A stretch of DNA of 22,324 bases from DASZMX01 sp035551475. Lineage in GTDB: Bacteria > Verrucomicrobiota > Verrucomicrobiia > Limisphaerales > Palsa-1400. The stretch covers positions 1 through 22,324 of the forward strand of contig DASZMX010000009.1 in NCBI GenBank assembly GCA_035551475.1, given 5' to 3'. The position numbers were made by a program, and so were the translations under genes. How positions within the stretch are numbered: position 1 is the first letter of the stretch; the number at the start of each line of letters is the position of its first letter. Below are positions 7,074 to 16,037 of this stretch, in pieces. The notes beneath the pieces were generated by a model. It did no database searches, was not told the origin of the DNA, and saw nothing but the letters and a program-made list of their open reading frames with translations.

Positions 7074-9641
7074 ATGCCCGTTCGTATATACGATATCGCA
7101 AAGAAACTTGGCGTGGAGAGCAAAGACGTGCTCGTCAAGGCCAAGGAGCTGGGAATTGCCGCCAAGGTGCCCAGCAGCTCGTTGGACAAGATCACTGCCG
7201 AATTTCTTGAGCAGCAACTTGCGGCCACGCTGCCGCACCCCGCTTCCGCCGCGCCAGTCGCGCCGCCGCCCGCTCCTGTCCCCATTCCGCACACCCCCAT
7301 CAATATCATTTCCGAGCCGCCGCCGGAGGAGCCCGCCGCCGTCGCGCCGCCCGCGGCGGAGCCCGCCCCCGAGGAAGCTGTCGCGCCCGAAATTTCTCAT
7401 CCCGCGGAACCCGTGGCCCAACCCGCGCCGGCGCCCACCCACCCTGCGCCCGTGCCCGAACCGCCGCCCGTGACCGCCGCTGAACCCGCCGTGACCGCGC
7501 CCGCGCCCGCACCCGAAGCCGCCGTGGAAATTCCGAAAGCGCCGGCCGCGCCGGTTGCGCCGCCTCCTCCTCCCGCGCCCGTGACTCCGCCGCCGCCCAA
7601 AGTCGGCGACAAAGTTGGATTTATTCAGTTGACACCAAAAGCGGCGCCCCGTCCCGCGCCCGATCGCGGTCGCCCTGCCCCGGCACCCTCGCGCACCGAT
7701 TTCAACCGGCGCGGCGACATTCGCGGCGTGCGCGGCCCGACGCCTCCCGGCGCGCCCGCGCCCGGCCAGCGCCCGCCCATGCGTCCGGGCCAGCGTCCCG
7801 GCGGCCCCGCGGCGCCTCCCGCCAAAGCCCCGTTCGTGCCCCCGACCACCGGCACGCTCATCACGCTCAAGCCGCCGATCATCGTCCGCGACCTGGCCGA
7901 TCAATTAAAACGCAAGCCCTTCCAGATCATTGCCGACCTCATGGGCCTGGGCGTCTTCGCCAACGTCAATCAATCGATCGACGAGGAAGTCGCGCAAAAA
8001 ATCTGCGCGCATTACGGTTTCCGTTTCGAGGTGGAAAAGCGCGAGCGCGGCGGCGGCACCGTCCACGCCCCCGTCAAAAAAGTGGAGCTGGACACCGAGG
8101 ACAAGCCCGAGGACATGAAACCGCGCGCTCCCGTGGTCACGATCATGGGCCACGTCGATCACGGCAAAACCACCCTGCTGGATGTCATCCGCAAATCGGA
8201 CGTCGCGGCGGGCGAAGCCGGCGGCATCACCCAGCACATCGGCGCCTACACCATTTCTTTTCCGCATCCCGAGCGCAAAGGCGATTTGCAGCAAATCACT
8301 TTTCTTGACACGCCCGGCCACGCCGCCTTCAGCGCCATGCGCGCCCGCGGCGCCAACGTCACGGACATCGTCGTGCTCGTGGTTGCGGCCAATGACGGCG
8401 TCATGCCGCAAACCCTCGAGGCGCTCAGCCACGCGCAAGCCGCCAAGGCCCCGATCATCGTGGCTGTCAACAAATGCGATCATCCGAACGCCAACCCGCT
8501 GAAGGTGCGCCAGCAATTGCAGGACAAAGGGCTCGTGCCGGACGACTGGGGCGGCGACACCATCTTTGCCGACGTCTCGGCCTTGACCCGTCTCGGCGTG
8601 GACAAATTGCTGGAGCTGATTTTGTTGCAGGCGGATTTGCTGGAGTTGAAGGCCAATCCCAATCGCCGCGCCAAGGGCAACGTGATTGAATCCGGCCTCG
8701 AACCCGGCGGTCCGACCGCCACCGTGCTCGTGCGCAAAGGCACGTTGCGCGTGGGCGATGTCGTGATCTGCGGCCAATATTGGGGCAAGGTCCGCGCGCT
8801 CATCAGCGAGGAAGGCACGCGCCAGAAGGAAGCCGGCCCATCCGTCGCGGTGAAAATCCTCGGCTTAAACGGCGTCCCGGAAGCCGGCCTTGAATTCAGC
8901 GTGCTCGAAGACGAGCGCACCGCGCGCGATCTCGGCGAGCAGCGCGCCATGGAGGCCCGCTCCATCACCAACGAAGGCCGCGCCAAGGTGACTCTGGAAA
9001 ATCTTTTTGCCACGCTCGACGCCACCCAGGCCAAGACGCTCAAGGTCGTGGTCAAGGCGGATACGCAAGGTTCCGTGGAGGCGATTGTCGAGGCGCTCAA
9101 GAAAATCGAAGGCACGCAAGTGTCGCTCGAAGTCATTCACAGCGCCGTCGGCACGATTACCGAATCGGACATCACGCTGGCCTCAGCCTCGGGCGCGGTC
9201 GTGCTCGGTTTTCACACCCGCATTGATGTGGGCGTGGCCGACATCGCCAAATCCGAAGGCGTGCAGATCAAACTTTATTCGATCATTTACGAATTGATCG
9301 ACCACGTGAAGGAGGCCATGGCCGGCCTGCTCGATCCGGTGATCAAGGAAGTCATCATCGGCTCGGCGGAAGTGCGCAAGATTTTCGCCTTGTCCAAGGG
9401 CGGCAATGTCGCCGGCTGCATGGTCAACAGCGGACGCATCGTGCGCGGCAAGGCCCGCATTCTGCGGCGCAAGGGCCTCATTTACGAGGGCGTCACCCAG
9501 ACGCTGCGCCGTTTCCAGGACGAGGTCAATGAAGTGCGCGCCGGCATGGAATGCGGCATCCGCATCGAAGGCTTTAACGAGATGCAAGTCGGCGACGTCA
9601 TCGAATGTTACACCACCGAGAAGGTGGCCCCGAAAGCTTAG
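7074..9641 (+). CDS. infB: Translation initiation factor IF-2
   Basis: IF-2 is the GTPase that brings initiator fMet-tRNA to the 30S subunit and promotes subunit joining. The 855-residue protein begins with an IF2_N-type domain (MPVRIYDIAKKLGVESKDVL). A Pro/Ala-rich linker follows (about 60-260) with an RG/PG-rich stretch at its end, then a second IF2_N domain (about 267-315). The GTPase domain has G1 GHVDHGKTT (359-367), G3 DTPGHAAF and G4 NKCD; the last is unusual only in having Cys where Ile or Met is common. The C-terminal beta-barrel and fMet-tRNA-binding domains complete the protein (VTQTLRRFQDEVNEVRAGMECGI). It lies 81 bases after nusA. GGAAG at 7063-7067 is a plausible ribosome binding site. 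TTGACA at 7015-7020 has no good -10 partner, so I do not call an internal promoter. Confidence 0.97.
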   Translation: MPVRIYDIAKKLGVESKDVLVKAKELGIAAKVPSSSLDKITAEFLEQQLAATLPHPASAAPVAPPPAPVPIPHTPINIISEPPPEEPAAVAPPAAEPAPEEAVAPEISHPAEPVAQPAPAPTHPAPVPEPPPVTAAEPAVTAPAPAPEAAVEIPKAPAAPVAPPPPPAPVTPPPPKVGDKVGFIQLTPKAAPRPAPDRGRPAPAPSRTDFNRRGDIRGVRGPTPPGAPAPGQRPPMRPGQRPGGPAAPPAKAPFVPPTTGTLITLKPPIIVRDLADQLKRKPFQIIADLMGLGVFANVNQSIDEEVAQKICAHYGFRFEVEKRERGGGTVHAPVKKVELDTEDKPEDMKPRAPVVTIMGHVDHGKTTLLDVIRKSDVAAGEAGGITQHIGAYTISFPHPERKGDLQQITFLDTPGHAAFSAMRARGANVTDIVVLVVAANDGVMPQTLEALSHAQAAKAPIIVAVNKCDHPNANPLKVRQQLQDKGLVPDDWGGDTIFADVSALTRLGVDKLLELILLQADLLELKANPNRRAKGNVIESGLEPGGPTATVLVRKGTLRVGDVVICGQYWGKVRALISEEGTRQKEAGPSVAVKILGLNGVPEAGLEFSVLEDERTARDLGEQRAMEARSITNEGRAKVTLENLFATLDATQAKTLKVVVKADTQGSVEAIVEALKKIEGTQVSLEVIHSAVGTITESDITLASASGAVVLGFHTRIDVGVADIAKSEGVQIKLYSIIYELIDHVKEAMAGLLDPVIKEVIIGSAEVRKIFALSKGGNVAGCMVNSGRIVRGKARILRRKGLIYEGVTQTLRRFQDEVNEVRAGMECGIRIEGFNEMQVGDVIECYTTEKVAPKA

Positions 9642-9657
9642 GCGGCAGGCGAGTTCT

Positions 9658-10017
9658 ATGTCATTGCGATTGGAGCGGGTGCGGGAATTGTTGAAACGCG
9701 AGATCGGCGAAGCGATCCGCAAGGAATTGCCGATTGAAGAGGTCGGCCTGATCAACGTCAACGACGTGGATGTCGCGCCTAATTTGCAGAACGCCACCGT
9801 TTTCATCGGCGTCTTCGGGGACGCCGCCAAGAAGAAGCGCGCCATGGAAGCGCTCACCGAGCATCGCAAACGCCTCCAAGGAATGGTCGCGCGCGCCGTC
9901 ATTTTGAAATACACGCCGCATTTGCGTTTTGTGCTGGATGAATCCATCGAGCGGGGCAACAAGGTGCTCCGGATTCTGGACGAGTTGGACCATTCCACCC
10001 CGTCCGAACCTTCATGA
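9658..10017 (+). CDS. rbfA: 30S ribosome-binding factor RbfA
   Basis: RbfA assists late maturation of the 30S subunit by binding near the 5' helix of 16S rRNA. The 119-residue protein has the normal family length and pattern: MSLRLERVRELLKREIGEAI, then DVDVAPNLQNATVFIGVFG (the conserved V..D...A.V.(V/I) strand), and the closing block LKYTPHLRFVLDESIERG before the C-terminal helix. The open frame extends upstream into infB, but the ATG at 9658 is chosen because it gives the family N-terminus and sits 16 bases after the infB stop, with a purine-rich GGCAGGCGAG before it. Its stop overlaps the start of the next gene as ATGA (10014-10017), which implies translational coupling. Confidence 0.95.
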   Translation: MSLRLERVRELLKREIGEAIRKELPIEEVGLINVNDVDVAPNLQNATVFIGVFGDAAKKKRAMEALTEHRKRLQGMVARAVILKYTPHLRFVLDESIERGNKVLRILDELDHSTPSEPS

Positions 10018-10997
10018 AAACGCCGCCGAAGATCATTGAGCGCATCCTCGAAGCGATTTCCGCCAGCCAGCGCATTTGCGTGGCCGGCCACGTCCGCCCG
10101 GATGGCGATTGCATCGGCTCCCAAATTGCGCTGACCCTCGCCCTGCGCGACCAGGGCAAAAAAGTTTCCTGCTGGAACGAGGACCTCGTCCCGCACAAAT
10201 ACGCCTTTCTGGACCGCAACCATGTCTTGCGCCAACCCGAGCCGAACCAGGAATTTGATCTCGTGATCGCCACCGATTGCGCGAGCTATGAACGCCTCGG
10301 CGCCGTCGGCCCCGCCACCGAGAAGCGCGGCCGCCTGATCAACATCGACCATCACGAAAGCAACACCCGTTACGGCGATCTCAATTGGATTTCCGAGGCC
10401 GAAGCCTCCACCGGCGAGCTGATTTTTCAACTGTTGCAGGCGGCCGGTTGGTCGATCACGCCAGCCATGGCCGACAACCTTTTCACCGCCGTCTCCACCG
10501 ACACCGGCTCCTTTCAATATCCCACCACGAAGCCCGCCACCTATTACACCGCGGGCGAACTGGTGCGTCTCGGCGCTCATCTTGACACCATTTGCAACGA
10601 AGTTTACCAGTCCTTTTCCCTCTCGCGCGTGCGGCTGCTCAAGCACGTCTATAATCATTTCCATCTCACGCACAAGGACCAGATCGCCTATTTGTGGCTG
10701 AAGAAAAAAGATTTCGCGCGCACCGGCGCCGAGCGCAACGACACCGAAGGCTTGATCGATCACATCCGCTCCATCGAGCCGGTGTGCGTCGCGTGCGTCT
10801 TTGAGGAAATGGATCCGGAATTGACGCGCGTCAGCCTGCGCTCCAAATCCGCCGACGTGAATGTCAACGAAATCGCCATGCTCTTCGGCGGCGGCGGCCA
10901 TCCCGCGGCCGCGGGCGCGCGCATCGCCGGCCGTCCGCTCTCCGTCCAGCGCCGCGTCATCGGTGCGATCCGCAAGGCGCTCGACGCCGCGCGCTGA
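10014..10997 (+). CDS. nrnA: DHH/DHHA1 phosphoesterase, NrnA-like oligoribonuclease / pAp phosphatase
   Basis: Proteins of this family degrade very short RNAs and often dephosphorylate 3'-phosphoadenosine 5'-phosphate. The 327-residue length is typical. The manganese-binding DHH domain is visible as GHVRPDGDCIGS (25-36), ATDCAS (about 85-90) and the DHH triad in NIDHHES (D112, H113, H114). A substrate-binding DHHA1 domain ends in GGGGHPAAAGARI (about 292-304). All metal-ligand motifs are intact. The gene overlaps rbfA by four bases, and the rbfA-nrnA neighbourhood is common in bacteria. It probably closes the operon, although no intrinsic terminator is obvious in the 84 to 93 bases after it. 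The balance between oligoribonuclease and pAp phosphatase activity cannot be read from sequence. Confidence 0.93.
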   Translation: MKTPPKIIERILEAISASQRICVAGHVRPDGDCIGSQIALTLALRDQGKKVSCWNEDLVPHKYAFLDRNHVLRQPEPNQEFDLVIATDCASYERLGAVGPATEKRGRLINIDHHESNTRYGDLNWISEAEASTGELIFQLLQAAGWSITPAMADNLFTAVSTDTGSFQYPTTKPATYYTAGELVRLGAHLDTICNEVYQSFSLSRVRLLKHVYNHFHLTHKDQIAYLWLKKKDFARTGAERNDTEGLIDHIRSIEPVCVACVFEEMDPELTRVSLRSKSADVNVNEIAMLFGGGGHPAAAGARIAGRPLSVQRRVIGAIRKALDAAR

Positions 10998-11090
10998 CCG
11001 CAGTCTTTCCGATTGCCTTTGTCCGCCCAATCAGGTGAGATGCTGCCGCCCCTCGCTCCGACCGCTTAACGCGTCCCGGCGATGGGTTGC

Positions 11091-12305
11091 ATGAACGCGA
11101 AGCTAAATCTTGTCAAGTCAATTGCCTGCGCCATTCTGCTATCCAGCCTGCTTCCAGCCGTCGCCGCGCCCTCCCCTTGGCTCACCACGTGGGCCTGCGC
11201 CCCGCAGTTGACTGAGCCCAAAAATTTGCCGCCCGCGCCGCTGGCGAACCACACGCTTCGCCAATTCATGCGCGTTTCCGTCGGAGGAAAAACCTTGCGC
11301 GTGCGCCTCTGCAACGCATTCGGAACCAATGCCGTCGTCGTGAAGTCGGCGCATCTTGCCTTGGCCGCCGACGGCGGCGCTGGAGCCATCGATGCGGCGA
11401 CGGATAAAGCATTGACCTTTGGCGGCGCCTCCGAAGTCAATTTGCCCGCGGGCGCGGATGTTTGGTCGGATGGCATGGCCTTCGACTTGCCGCCGCTGGC
11501 CAAGGTGGCTCTCTCCGTATTTTTCGGTGACGTTTCCTCCCACACCGTCACGGGCCATCCCGGTTCGCGCACAACGTCCTATATCACCGAGGGTAATAGC
11601 CTCAGCGCCGCCGCGCTGGCCGGCGCGGCCCGCACGGCGCATTGGTATATTGTCACCGGCATCGATGTGGCCCCCGAGACGCCGGGAGCCGCGATTGTCA
11701 CGTTGGGCGATTCGATCACGGACGGACGCGGCTCCACCACGGACGGCAATGACCGCTGGCCCGATGATTTGGCGCGGCGCCTGGCCACCAATGCGGCCAC
11801 GCGCGAAATCGCGGTGGTGAATGTGGGCATCGGCGGCAACGGGGTTTTTCACGGGCTCGGACCGTCGGCGGAAGCGCGTTTCGCGCGCGATGTTTTGGGG
11901 CAAAGCGGCGCGCGCTGGCTGATTATTTTTGAAGGTGTCAACGATATTGGCGGATCGAAACCGGCGCCAGCCGCGGAGCTGGCCGGCAAACTGACGGCCG
12001 CTTACACGCATTTTGCCGCGCAGGCCCATGCCCGCGGACTGCGCGTGTACGGCGCGACCATCACCCCTTTTGGCGGAAGCTTTTACGATTCTCCGGCCCA
12101 CGAAACGACCCGCCAGACTGTCAATACTTGGCTTCGCACCAATGCCGTGTGCGATGGCGTCCTGGATTTTGACGCCGCCCTGCAAAGCCCCACCAACGCC
12201 ACGCGCCTGCGACCCGCTTTTGATTCGGGCGACGGCCTCCACCCGAATCCCGCCGGCTACCAGGCCCTGGCCAATGCTATAGACTTGACATGGTTCGCGC
12301 GCTGA
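11091..12305 (+). CDS. Exported SGNH/GDSL hydrolase (XynE-like carbohydrate esterase)
   Basis: This is probably an extracytoplasmic esterase removing acyl groups from plant or microbial polysaccharides. An alternative ATG lies three codons upstream at 11082; I prefer 11091 because it gives a cleaner signal peptide (MNAKLNLVKSIACAILLSSL...AVA, about residues 1-24). An N-terminal beta domain follows (W.TTWACAPQL...LRQFMRVSVGGKTLRVRLCN), typical of this two-domain group. The SGNH core has block I LGDSITDG (nucleophile S208 counted from 11091), block II GIGGNGVF, block III GVNDIG and block V DGLHPNPAGY with the catalytic Asp and His. All four blocks are intact. The 3' end overlaps the GH2 gene by 16 bases in another frame, so the two are likely co-translated and may act on the same decorated glycan. 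The exact substrate is unknown. Confidence 0.9.
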   Translation: MNAKLNLVKSIACAILLSSLLPAVAAPSPWLTTWACAPQLTEPKNLPPAPLANHTLRQFMRVSVGGKTLRVRLCNAFGTNAVVVKSAHLALAADGGAGAIDAATDKALTFGGASEVNLPAGADVWSDGMAFDLPPLAKVALSVFFGDVSSHTVTGHPGSRTTSYITEGNSLSAAALAGAARTAHWYIVTGIDVAPETPGAAIVTLGDSITDGRGSTTDGNDRWPDDLARRLATNAATREIAVVNVGIGGNGVFHGLGPSAEARFARDVLGQSGARWLIIFEGVNDIGGSKPAPAAELAGKLTAAYTHFAAQAHARGLRVYGATITPFGGSFYDSPAHETTRQTVNTWLRTNAVCDGVLDFDAALQSPTNATRLRPAFDSGDGLHPNPAGYQALANAIDLTWFAR

Positions 12306-14929
12306 AACTTTTCCGCTCCGCAGTGGCATGGGCCGCCGTCGGAACATGGTTGTCTCTCGGCGTCGCCGCTGCTCCCCCCGCTTCGCCCCGCGCACGCCTG
12401 AGCCTCGATGACGGCTGGAGATTTAAAAAAGGTGATCCTCCCGACGCCCCGGCGCAATTGGTTTACGACGAGAATTTTGTCACCCAGACAAATACGCCGC
12501 ATCTGATCTTCAAGCCGTGGCTCCTTCCCACCGGCAATGATTTTCTCGCGGGTGCGGCGCCAAAATTCACGGCGCCCGACGGCGACCCGGGCGCGGGCAT
12601 TTCGTATGTGCGTCCAGACTTTGATGATGCCGCGTGGGACACGGTGACTCTGCCGCATGATTGGGCGATTCAAGGGCCGTTCACGACCAACGGCGGCGGC
12701 GGCATGGGCCGGCTTCCCAGCGCGGGAATCGGCTGGTATCGCCGCAAAATAAATCTTCCCGCAACGGACGCGGGCAAATCCATTTACCTCGATGTGGATG
12801 GCGCCATGTCCTACGCCGCTGTGTGGTTGAACGGGAAAATCGTCGGCGGCTGGCCGTATGGCTACGCCTCGTGGCGGCTTGACCTCACGCCCTTCACGCA
12901 GACCGGAACGAACGTCCTCGTCATTCGGCTGGATAACCCGCCGGAATCTTCGCGCTGGTATCCCGGCGGCGGCATCTATCGCAACGTGTGGCTGGTGAAA
13001 ACGTCGCCCGTGCATGTCAGCCATTGGGGCGTGACCGTCACTACGCCCGAGGTCTCCGCCGCGTCCGCCACCATCCAGGTGCAGGCGGCCGTGGAAAATA
13101 ATTCCGCCACGCCCATGATGGCCACGGTTGCCACGCAAATCTTTCCTCTTGACTCATCGGGTAGGCGCGCCGCGAAGGCGGTGGCCGTCATCGCCCCCGC
13201 CGTGCTGCGGGTCGCGCCCGGCGCGCGCGCCATGGCCGAGGCCGCTGTGGCGTTGGAGCATCCGGCGCTCTGGGGTCCGCCGCCCGGCCAGCGGCCCAAT
13301 TGTTATGTGGCGGTGACAACGGTGTCATCCGAAGGGCGCGAACTCGATGCCGAGGAAACGCGCTTTGGCATCCGAACCTTAAAGTTTGATCCCGACCAGG
13401 GCTTCTTTATCAATGGCGCGCACGTGCTCATCAATGGCGTCTGCGACCATCACGATCTCGGCGCGCTCGGCGCCGCGCTGAACCGCCGCGCGCTGCAACG
13501 CCAGTTGGAAATGCTCCAGGAAATGGGCTGCAACGCCATCCGCACCAGCCATAACCCGCCTGCGCCCGAGTTTCTCGAATTGGCCGACACGATGGGTTTT
13601 CTCGTGATGGATGAATCGTTCGATGTCTGGGAACGCCGCAAGACGCCCTTCGATTTTCACTTCGCGTTTCGCGATTGGCGTGAACAGGATTTGCGCGCCC
13701 ACGTCCGGCGTGATCGCAATTCGCCCTCGGTGATTTTGTGGAGCATCGGCAACGAAGTCGGCGAGCAGCTCACGGGCGACGCCGGCGGCGCCCTTGCCCG
13801 AACCCTGAGCGACATCGTCCGCTCCGAAGACTCCACCCGGCCCATCACCAGCGCGATGAATTGGGCGCGCCCCACCAACGCCCTGCCCGCCGCCCTCGAC
13901 GCGATTGGATTGAATTACCAGGGCGCGGGCATCCGCGGCTCGCCCGGACAATACGCCGCCTTTCACGAGCATTTTCCGCATAAATTTATATTTGGCAGCG
14001 AGACGGCCTCGGCCTTGAGCAGTCGCGGCGTGTATGTTTTTCCCGTCGCGCCTGGTGTGAGTTTCGCCGCCGCCCCGGCGGCCGGTGAAGATGTCGCGGC
14101 CCGCCAGGTCAGCGCGTATGAATTGTACGCCGCGCCGTTCGGCGCCTCGGCGGACAAAGTGTTTGCGTCGCAAAGTCCCTCCTATGTCGGCGGAGAATTC
14201 GTCTGGACCGGCTGGGATTACCTCGGCGAACCGACGCCGTTTGATTCCTCGCGCAGTTCGTATTCCGGCATTATCGATTTGGCCGGATTTAAAAAAGACC
14301 GCTACTATCTTTACCAATCGCATTGGCGCCCCGACTTCCCCATGGCGCATATCCTGCCGCATTGGACGTGGCCGGAGCGTGTCGGAAAAATCACCCCGGT
14401 GCATGTCTTCACCTCCGGCGATGAAGCCGAGTTGTTTCTCAATGGCCGCTCGCTCGGACGCAAAAAGAAAGGCCCGTCCGATTATCGCTTGCGCTGGGAC
14501 GATATAATCTATGAGCCGGGCGCTCTAAAAGTTGTCGCCTATAAGAATGGCGCGCGCTGGGCCACGGACGCCGTCGCCACCGCCGGCGACCCCGCGCGTC
14601 TGCGGCTCACCGCCGATCGCGCTACCTTTCAAGCCGACGGCCGCGATCTTTCTTTCGTCACCTTGACCGTCAACGACGCTCGCGGCGCGCTCGCGCCCCG
14701 GGCGGCCTCCCGCATCTTTTTTGATCTCACCGGCCCCGGCGAAATCGTGGCCACGGACAACGGCGACGCCACAGACCTGGAGCCATTTCCCGCGCACGAC
14801 CGCCTGGCCTTCAACGGAAAATGCCTCGTCATCATTCAGGGTCGCGCCGGGCAAGCCGGCCGCATCCACCTCACCGCGCGCGCCGCCGGCCTGCAAGACG
14901 ACACCATAACTCTTTCCACCGCGCGATAG
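12290..14929 (+). CDS. Exported glycoside hydrolase family 2 protein (beta-galactosidase-like)
   Basis: The 879-residue enzyme hydrolyses beta-linked sugars, most probably beta-galactosides, although GH2 also includes mannosidases, glucuronidases and others. A signal peptide covers about residues 1-28. The jellyroll sugar-binding domain contains FDDAAWDTVTLPHDWAI and YPGGGIYRNVWL; an Ig-like domain and the TIM barrel follow. GVCDHHDLG and NAIRTSHNPP are GH2 signatures. The acid/base is E489 in SIGNEVG and the nucleophile E571 in FGSETAS, both present. FVWTGWDYLGEP and a region like DUF4982 plus an Ig-like C-terminal domain complete the protein. The start must be at 12290, inside the end of the esterase gene, because no later Met would keep the signal peptide. 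No intrinsic terminator is visible in the 60 bases after it. Confidence 0.93.
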   Translation: MVRALKLFRSAVAWAAVGTWLSLGVAAAPPASPRARLSLDDGWRFKKGDPPDAPAQLVYDENFVTQTNTPHLIFKPWLLPTGNDFLAGAAPKFTAPDGDPGAGISYVRPDFDDAAWDTVTLPHDWAIQGPFTTNGGGGMGRLPSAGIGWYRRKINLPATDAGKSIYLDVDGAMSYAAVWLNGKIVGGWPYGYASWRLDLTPFTQTGTNVLVIRLDNPPESSRWYPGGGIYRNVWLVKTSPVHVSHWGVTVTTPEVSAASATIQVQAAVENNSATPMMATVATQIFPLDSSGRRAAKAVAVIAPAVLRVAPGARAMAEAAVALEHPALWGPPPGQRPNCYVAVTTVSSEGRELDAEETRFGIRTLKFDPDQGFFINGAHVLINGVCDHHDLGALGAALNRRALQRQLEMLQEMGCNAIRTSHNPPAPEFLELADTMGFLVMDESFDVWERRKTPFDFHFAFRDWREQDLRAHVRRDRNSPSVILWSIGNEVGEQLTGDAGGALARTLSDIVRSEDSTRPITSAMNWARPTNALPAALDAIGLNYQGAGIRGSPGQYAAFHEHFPHKFIFGSETASALSSRGVYVFPVAPGVSFAAAPAAGEDVAARQVSAYELYAAPFGASADKVFASQSPSYVGGEFVWTGWDYLGEPTPFDSSRSSYSGIIDLAGFKKDRYYLYQSHWRPDFPMAHILPHWTWPERVGKITPVHVFTSGDEAELFLNGRSLGRKKKGPSDYRLRWDDIIYEPGALKVVAYKNGARWATDAVATAGDPARLRLTADRATFQADGRDLSFVTLTVNDARGALAPRAASRIFFDLTGPGEIVATDNGDATDLEPFPAHDRLAFNGKCLVIIQGRAGQAGRIHLTARAAGLQDDTITLSTAR

Positions 14930-14989
14930 TTTCATCGCCGAGCGTGAAGTCTTCTTCCTTTCGCGCCGATCGCCGTTAAAATCCTCGCG

Positions 14990-15994
14990 ATGCAACTGGA
15001 AAAACTGCCGCGGATTGCCCTCGCGCATCTGCCCACGCCGCTGGAGCCGTTGCCCGCCCTGACGCGCGCCCTCGGCGGGCCCGAGCTTTGGATCAAGCGC
15101 GACGACCAGACCGGCCTCGCGCTCGGCGGCAACAAGGCGCGCAAACTCGAATTCCTCGTCGGCCAGGCGCTGCACGAAGGCGCCGACACGCTCATCACCG
15201 CCGGCGCCGCCCAATCCAATCACTGCCGCCAAACCGCCGCCGCCGCCGCCAAAACCGGCCTGCGCTGCGAGCTCGTCCTCAACGGCGCCCAACCGGATGC
15301 GCCCCAGGGCAATATTCTGCTTGACCGTATTTTTGGCGCCACCGAGCATTGGATCGACCGCTCCGTCCGCGCCGCCAAACTCCGCCAGCTTTCTGAAGAA
15401 GTCCGCGCTGCCGGACGCAAACCCTATGTCATTCCCGTGGGCGGTTCCAACGGCCTCGGCGCCACCGGTTACGTCGTGGCCATGATGGAGCTCATGGAGC
15501 AACTGCGCGCGCGCCGCCAGCGCTTCGATCATATTGTGTTCGGCTCCAGTTCGGGCGGCACTCAGGCCGGCCTGCTCCTCGGCGCCCGCCTCACCGGCTT
15601 TGCCGGCCAGCTCCAAGGTCTTTCCATCGATAAAAACGACCCCGAACATCTCGAATACGAAACTGAAGTCGCCCACATCGCCAACGACTGCGCCGGGCGC
15701 CTCGGCGTCGCCGACCGCTTCACCGCCACCGAGGTCAAGATGATTTACGGCTACAAAGGCGAGGGCTACGGCCACGTCGGCAGCCTCGAACGCGACGCCA
15801 TCAAGCTCATGGCCCAAACCGAAGGCATCCTGCTCGACCCCGTTTACGCCGGACGCGCGTTCGGCGCCCTCGTCGATCAAATCCGCCGCCAAAATTTCCG
15901 CGCCGGCGAAACCGTCCTCTTCTGGCACACCGGCGGCGCCCCCGCCCTTTTCGCTTACGCCCACGATTTGTTCCCCGCGAATCCGCGCGCCTGA
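14990..15994 (+). CDS. PLP-dependent D-cysteine desulfhydrase / ACC deaminase family enzyme
   Basis: Enzymes of this fold-type II group cleave D-cysteine to pyruvate, sulfide and ammonia or deaminate 1-aminocyclopropane-1-carboxylate. The 334-residue cytoplasmic protein has the expected length. The PLP lysine is K49 in LGGNKARKLEF, followed by the substrate loop AAQSNHCRQTA (residues 73-83; QSNH at 75-78) and the phosphate-binding SSSGGTQAG. IKRDDQTGLALGGNKARKL is very close to the DcyD type, which makes D-cysteine desulfhydrase the better guess than ACC deaminase; the sequence alone does not settle it. No signal peptide is present. The gene starts 60 bases after the GH2 stop. Its G+C-rich codons match the following genes. 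It has no evident functional tie to its neighbours. Confidence 0.85.
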   Translation: MQLEKLPRIALAHLPTPLEPLPALTRALGGPELWIKRDDQTGLALGGNKARKLEFLVGQALHEGADTLITAGAAQSNHCRQTAAAAAKTGLRCELVLNGAQPDAPQGNILLDRIFGATEHWIDRSVRAAKLRQLSEEVRAAGRKPYVIPVGGSNGLGATGYVVAMMELMEQLRARRQRFDHIVFGSSSGGTQAGLLLGARLTGFAGQLQGLSIDKNDPEHLEYETEVAHIANDCAGRLGVADRFTATEVKMIYGYKGEGYGHVGSLERDAIKLMAQTEGILLDPVYAGRAFGALVDQIRRQNFRAGETVLFWHTGGAPALFAYAHDLFPANPRA

Positions 15995-16037
15995 ATATTC
16001 CGCTTTAGACCGCCCGCCTTTCGCGCTATCCTGGGGG

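Noticed and set aside
7047..7904. Gly/Arg-rich 285-residue minus-strand frame opposite the IF-2 linker
   Set aside because: It is the complement of Pro/Ala codons (GGN/CGN), with no independent evidence.
9183..11030. 615-residue open frame on the minus strand over infB, rbfA and nrnA
   Set aside because: It crosses three well-supported genes and shows only low-complexity residues; long antisense frames are expected at this GC content.
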